A DNA stretch of 64,000 nt from Mycobacterium sp. HUMS_12744610 (GTDB taxonomy: Bacteria > Actinomycetota > Actinomycetes > Mycobacteriales > Mycobacteriaceae). Location: contig NZ_JBGEDP010000001.1 in assembly GCF_041206865.1 (NCBI RefSeq), positions 1,054,001 to 1,118,000 on the forward strand, given 5' to 3'. The translations under genes and the position numbers were made by a program. Shown in pieces: positions 61,723 through 64,000 of this stretch. A model generated the notes under the pieces. That model had not been told where the DNA came from. It made no database searches and saw only the letters and a list, made by a program, of their open reading frames with translations. Within the stretch, counting starts at the first letter, position 1; every line of letters begins with the position of its first letter.

Positions 61723-63339
61723 CTATTGCAGGTCGAGGGACTTGCCGGTCGCGGCGGCGTGGCCCGCCCGGTACCCGAAAACCATTGCCGGGCCGATGGT
61801 TCCGCCGGCACCGCCGTAGGCCCGCCCGGTCGCACCGGCCATGGCGTTGCCCGCGGCGAACAGGCCCGGTATCGGTTCCCCGCCGACGTGCAGGACGCGC
61901 CCGTCGTGATCGGTGCGCGGGCCGCCCTTGGTGCCCATCGCGCCGATGCTCACCGGCACCGCGTAGAAGGGGGCCGTGTCGATCGGGCCGAGCGTCTTGC
62001 CGGCGAGCGTGGTCGCGCTGTCGTCGCCCCAGTACCCGTCGTACGCGCTCGAGCCGCGCCCGAAGTCGGGATCGGCGCCGCCGGCGACGTGACGGTTCCA
62101 TCGCTCGACGGTGCGGGTCAGGCCGTCGGCGTCGATGCCGGTCTTGGCGGCCAGCTCGGCGAGGTCGGCCGATTCGCAGAACCAGTCCGGAACCGGTTCG
62201 CCGGGGGCGACGCCGAGGAATCCGTACCGCTGCAGGTGGATCGAGTCGAACACCATCCACGCGCGATCGTTGACGTATCCGTCGCGTGGGTCCAGGTACT
62301 GGAAAGCGCCGGCCATCGAGTTGTAGTCGGCGGCCTCGTTGACGAACCGCCGCCCGGCCGAGTTGACGATGATGCTCCTGGGCCGGGTCCGCTCTAGGCG
62401 CACGCTGCGGCTGCGGGGTTTGCCGTCGATGGTGTCGCCGGGAATCCGGACGATCGGCACCCACCACGCCTCGCCCATGTTGGCCAGGTCCGCGCCGTGC
62501 GCCATCGCCATGCGCAACCCGTCACCGGTGTTGTTCGGCGGCGAGACCGCCCCGTGCATCGGGCCACGCAGAAACGCCTGTGTCAGGGCTGGATCCCATT
62601 CGAAGCCGCCGGTGCCCAGGACGACGCCGTGGCGGGCGCGCACGCTGATAGTGCGGTCCGTTAAGGCTACCCGCACTCCGGTGATCTCCCCGGCGTCGGC
62701 GAGGAGTTCTTGCGCCCGCGCATTCGCGTGCACCGCCACACCGGCGTCGAGCAGACCCCGGAGCAGACCCGCGACGAGTGCGGCGCCGGCGACGCACAGG
62801 TTGCCGGGTTGACCGTCCGCCGCCGCGTGCAGACGGGCCCGGGTCTCGGCGTCGAAGCCGACGTTGGAAAAGTCGTCGGGGAACGCCGTGATCCTGGTTC
62901 CCCACTCGCCCAGGCGGTCCAGATCGTAAGGAGTCGGGATCAGCGATCTGCCACCGGTCGGTCGACCGCCCGGTAGCTCCGGCCGGTAGTCGGGGAAGCC
63001 GGTCGCGACCTCGAAACGCACGTCGCTGTGCGCCTCGACGAAATCGAGCATCGCCGGGCCGGTGCGGACGAAGGTCTCGACCAGCGCATCGTCCATCACG
63101 CCGTGGGACTGCGCCCGCAGGTAGCGCAGCGCGTCGGCGGGCGTCAATTCCCCGTCGGCGCAACGGTTATGGGCGGGGATCCATGCGACACCGCCCGACA
63201 CGGCGGTGGTGCCGCCGACGGTCGGGGCCTTCTCGAAGACCTCCACCGAGGCGCCGGCGACCGCCGCCGCCAGTGCGGCGGTGAGCGCGGCGGCGCCGCT
63301 GCCGAGCACGACAACGTCGACCTCGTGGTCCCAGGACAT
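61723..63339 (-). CDS. FAD-dependent oxidoreductase, 3-ketosteroid-1-dehydrogenase-like
   Basis: 538 residues. N-terminal FAD-binding DVVVLGSGAAALTAALAAA with GGTTAVSGGVAW, and C-terminal GLFAAGNAMAGATGRAYGGAGGTIGPAMVFGYRAG. This is the KstD/fumarate-reductase flavoprotein layout. KstD-type enzymes introduce a double bond into ring A of 3-ketosteroids. Close relatives act on other cyclic ketones, so the steroid role is only a family-level guess. It lies 14 bp from an IclR regulator on the same strand and is probably regulated by it or co-transcribed with it. Confidence 0.88.
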   Translation of the reverse strand: MSWDHEVDVVVLGSGAAALTAALAAAVAGASVEVFEKAPTVGGTTAVSGGVAWIPAHNRCADGELTPADALRYLRAQSHGVMDDALVETFVRTGPAMLDFVEAHSDVRFEVATGFPDYRPELPGGRPTGGRSLIPTPYDLDRLGEWGTRITAFPDDFSNVGFDAETRARLHAAADGQPGNLCVAGAALVAGLLRGLLDAGVAVHANARAQELLADAGEITGVRVALTDRTISVRARHGVVLGTGGFEWDPALTQAFLRGPMHGAVSPPNNTGDGLRMAMAHGADLANMGEAWWVPIVRIPGDTIDGKPRSRSVRLERTRPRSIIVNSAGRRFVNEAADYNSMAGAFQYLDPRDGYVNDRAWMVFDSIHLQRYGFLGVAPGEPVPDWFCESADLAELAAKTGIDADGLTRTVERWNRHVAGGADPDFGRGSSAYDGYWGDDSATTLAGKTLGPIDTAPFYAVPVSIGAMGTKGGPRTDHDGRVLHVGGEPIPGLFAAGNAMAGATGRAYGGAGGTIGPAMVFGYRAGHAAATGKSLDLQ

Positions 63340-63353
63340 GGACGGTCATCCCT

Positions 63354-64000
63354 TCAGCTCAGAACCTCGGACAACTGCTTGGCGGCCGTGATGACCGCTT
63401 CCTTTCCGCGCATCACGACGTCTTCCCGGTGGGAGATGAGGTTGATGCAGGTCGGCGGGGACGGGGCGCGCCGGCGCACCGCCACCGCCAAACCATAGGT
63501 GTTGGGCTCGATTTCGCCGTAGGTGGTCACCCACCCGCATTCCCGGGCGCGCGCGACGAGGTCCCGTTCCCCCGGGCGTGCAGGCATGCTCGCCAGCAGG
63601 GCGATCCCCGCGGCGCCGCGGTCGAGCGGATAGCGGCTGCCCTCGTGGAACGAGAGCTGATAGGCGACATGGCTCGGCACGATCACCGCGACGGCCACCT
63701 GCTGGTCGCCCTCGGCGATCAGCAGCGACACGGTGGTGCCGAGCTCGTCGGCCAGGGCGCGCAGCGTCGGCAGACAGAGCTGGCGCACGTTGCGGTCGAA
63801 CGACGCGCCGAGCACGGCGAGCCCGGCCGCCGGCCGGTACCGCCCGTCTTCCCCCTTTGCCACCAAACGGAATTGGGTCAGCGTCGACAGCAGCCGGTAG
63901 GCGATGGTGCGGTGCACCCCGATCTGGTCGGCGAGCTGTTGCACCGTCAAGCCGCTCGGGGAGTTCGCCACCATCTGCAGCGCGGTCAGGCCCCGGGCCA
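63354..64000 (-). CDS. IclR-family transcriptional regulator (5' end beyond window)
   Basis: Reads from beyond base 64000 to a stop at 63354, so the first residues are missing; at least 215 residues are seen. Winged helix LTVQQLADQIGVHRTIAYRLLSTL, then the IclR effector domain with LPTLRALADELGTTVSLLI, YPLDRGAAGIALLA and AREC-GWVTTYGE. IclR proteins typically bind aromatic or carboxylic acid effectors and control catabolic genes. It directly precedes the KstD-like gene. An internal ATG at 63974 is not the true start. Confidence 0.9.
   Translation of the reverse strand, partial: ARGLTALQMVANSPSGLTVQQLADQIGVHRTIAYRLLSTLTQFRLVAKGEDGRYRPAAGLAVLGASFDRNVRQLCLPTLRALADELGTTVSLLIAEGDQQVAVAVIVPSHVAYQLSFHEGSRYPLDRGAAGIALLASMPARPGERDLVARARECGWVTTYGEIEPNTYGLAVAVRRRAPSPPTCINLISHREDVVMRGKEAVITAAKQLSEVLS

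Overview
The window is chromosomal DNA from a Mycobacterium, most likely a slow-growing non-tuberculous species. The GC content is high. It carries two PPE-SVP genes, an mceA-type gene, fatty-acyl-AMP ligases, mycofactocin-coupled short-chain dehydrogenases (SDRs) and F420-dependent LLM oxidoreductases. Several genes read as orthologues of the M. tuberculosis Rv0827c-Rv0845 interval, in the same relative order: kmtR (left edge), lpqR, an Rv0839-type methyltransferase, pip, an Rv0843-type protein, narL and narS. Orthology was judged by eye from remembered sequences; no search was run.

Layout. 0-4.3 kb: metal homeostasis (kmtR, a second ArsR regulator, a P1B-4 metal ATPase), then a solitary mceA. 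4.3-10.6 kb: three mycofactocin-type SDRs, a CMD-domain protein and an aldehyde dehydrogenase, under two TetR regulators with visible operators. 10.7-16.6 kb: ferredoxin, a cytochrome P450 split by an ISL3-family element, a flavin/2Fe-2S reductase, an EphD-like hydrolase and a PF10118 protein. 16.6-24 kb: a FAAL-ACP-thioester-reductase enzyme, then a decayed stretch (DMT transporter and CocE hydrolase pseudogenes). 24-27 kb: TetR, lpqR and a methyltransferase, with an IS5-type element between the last two.

27.1-50.3 kb is a catabolic island relative to M. tuberculosis. It holds an amidase, SDRs, a divergent two-subunit B12-dependent acyl-CoA mutase, LLM oxidoreductases, a CaiB-type CoA transferase, a ferredoxin, a frameshifted amidohydrolase, acyl-CoA ligase, a paired acyl-CoA dehydrogenase, enoyl-CoA hydratase, a dehydrogenase, a thiolase and a second MeaB-type GTPase. 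Three promoters across the island carry the same 15-bp palindrome (GAGAATA-NN-RTTCTC). This suggests one regulator controls one beta-oxidation-like pathway that includes a cobalamin rearrangement. The mutase has changes at normally conserved active-site positions, so its substrate is probably not methylmalonyl-CoA. This is my best candidate for an undescribed system. The island also carries an IS1380-family element splitting a lysR gene and an IS1182-family element.

50.4-55 kb: Rv0843-like protein that has lost its thiamine-binding motif, intact narL, and narS, which is interrupted at codon 7 by a group II intron and is otherwise decayed, leaving NarL without its usual kinase. 55-64 kb: two PPE genes, an NCS1-type permease with a C-terminal zinc-binding tail, a FadD32-like ligase, a KstD-like flavoprotein and an IclR regulator cut by the window edge. 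Overall, intact catabolic operons sit among many recent mobile insertions and seven pseudogenes.
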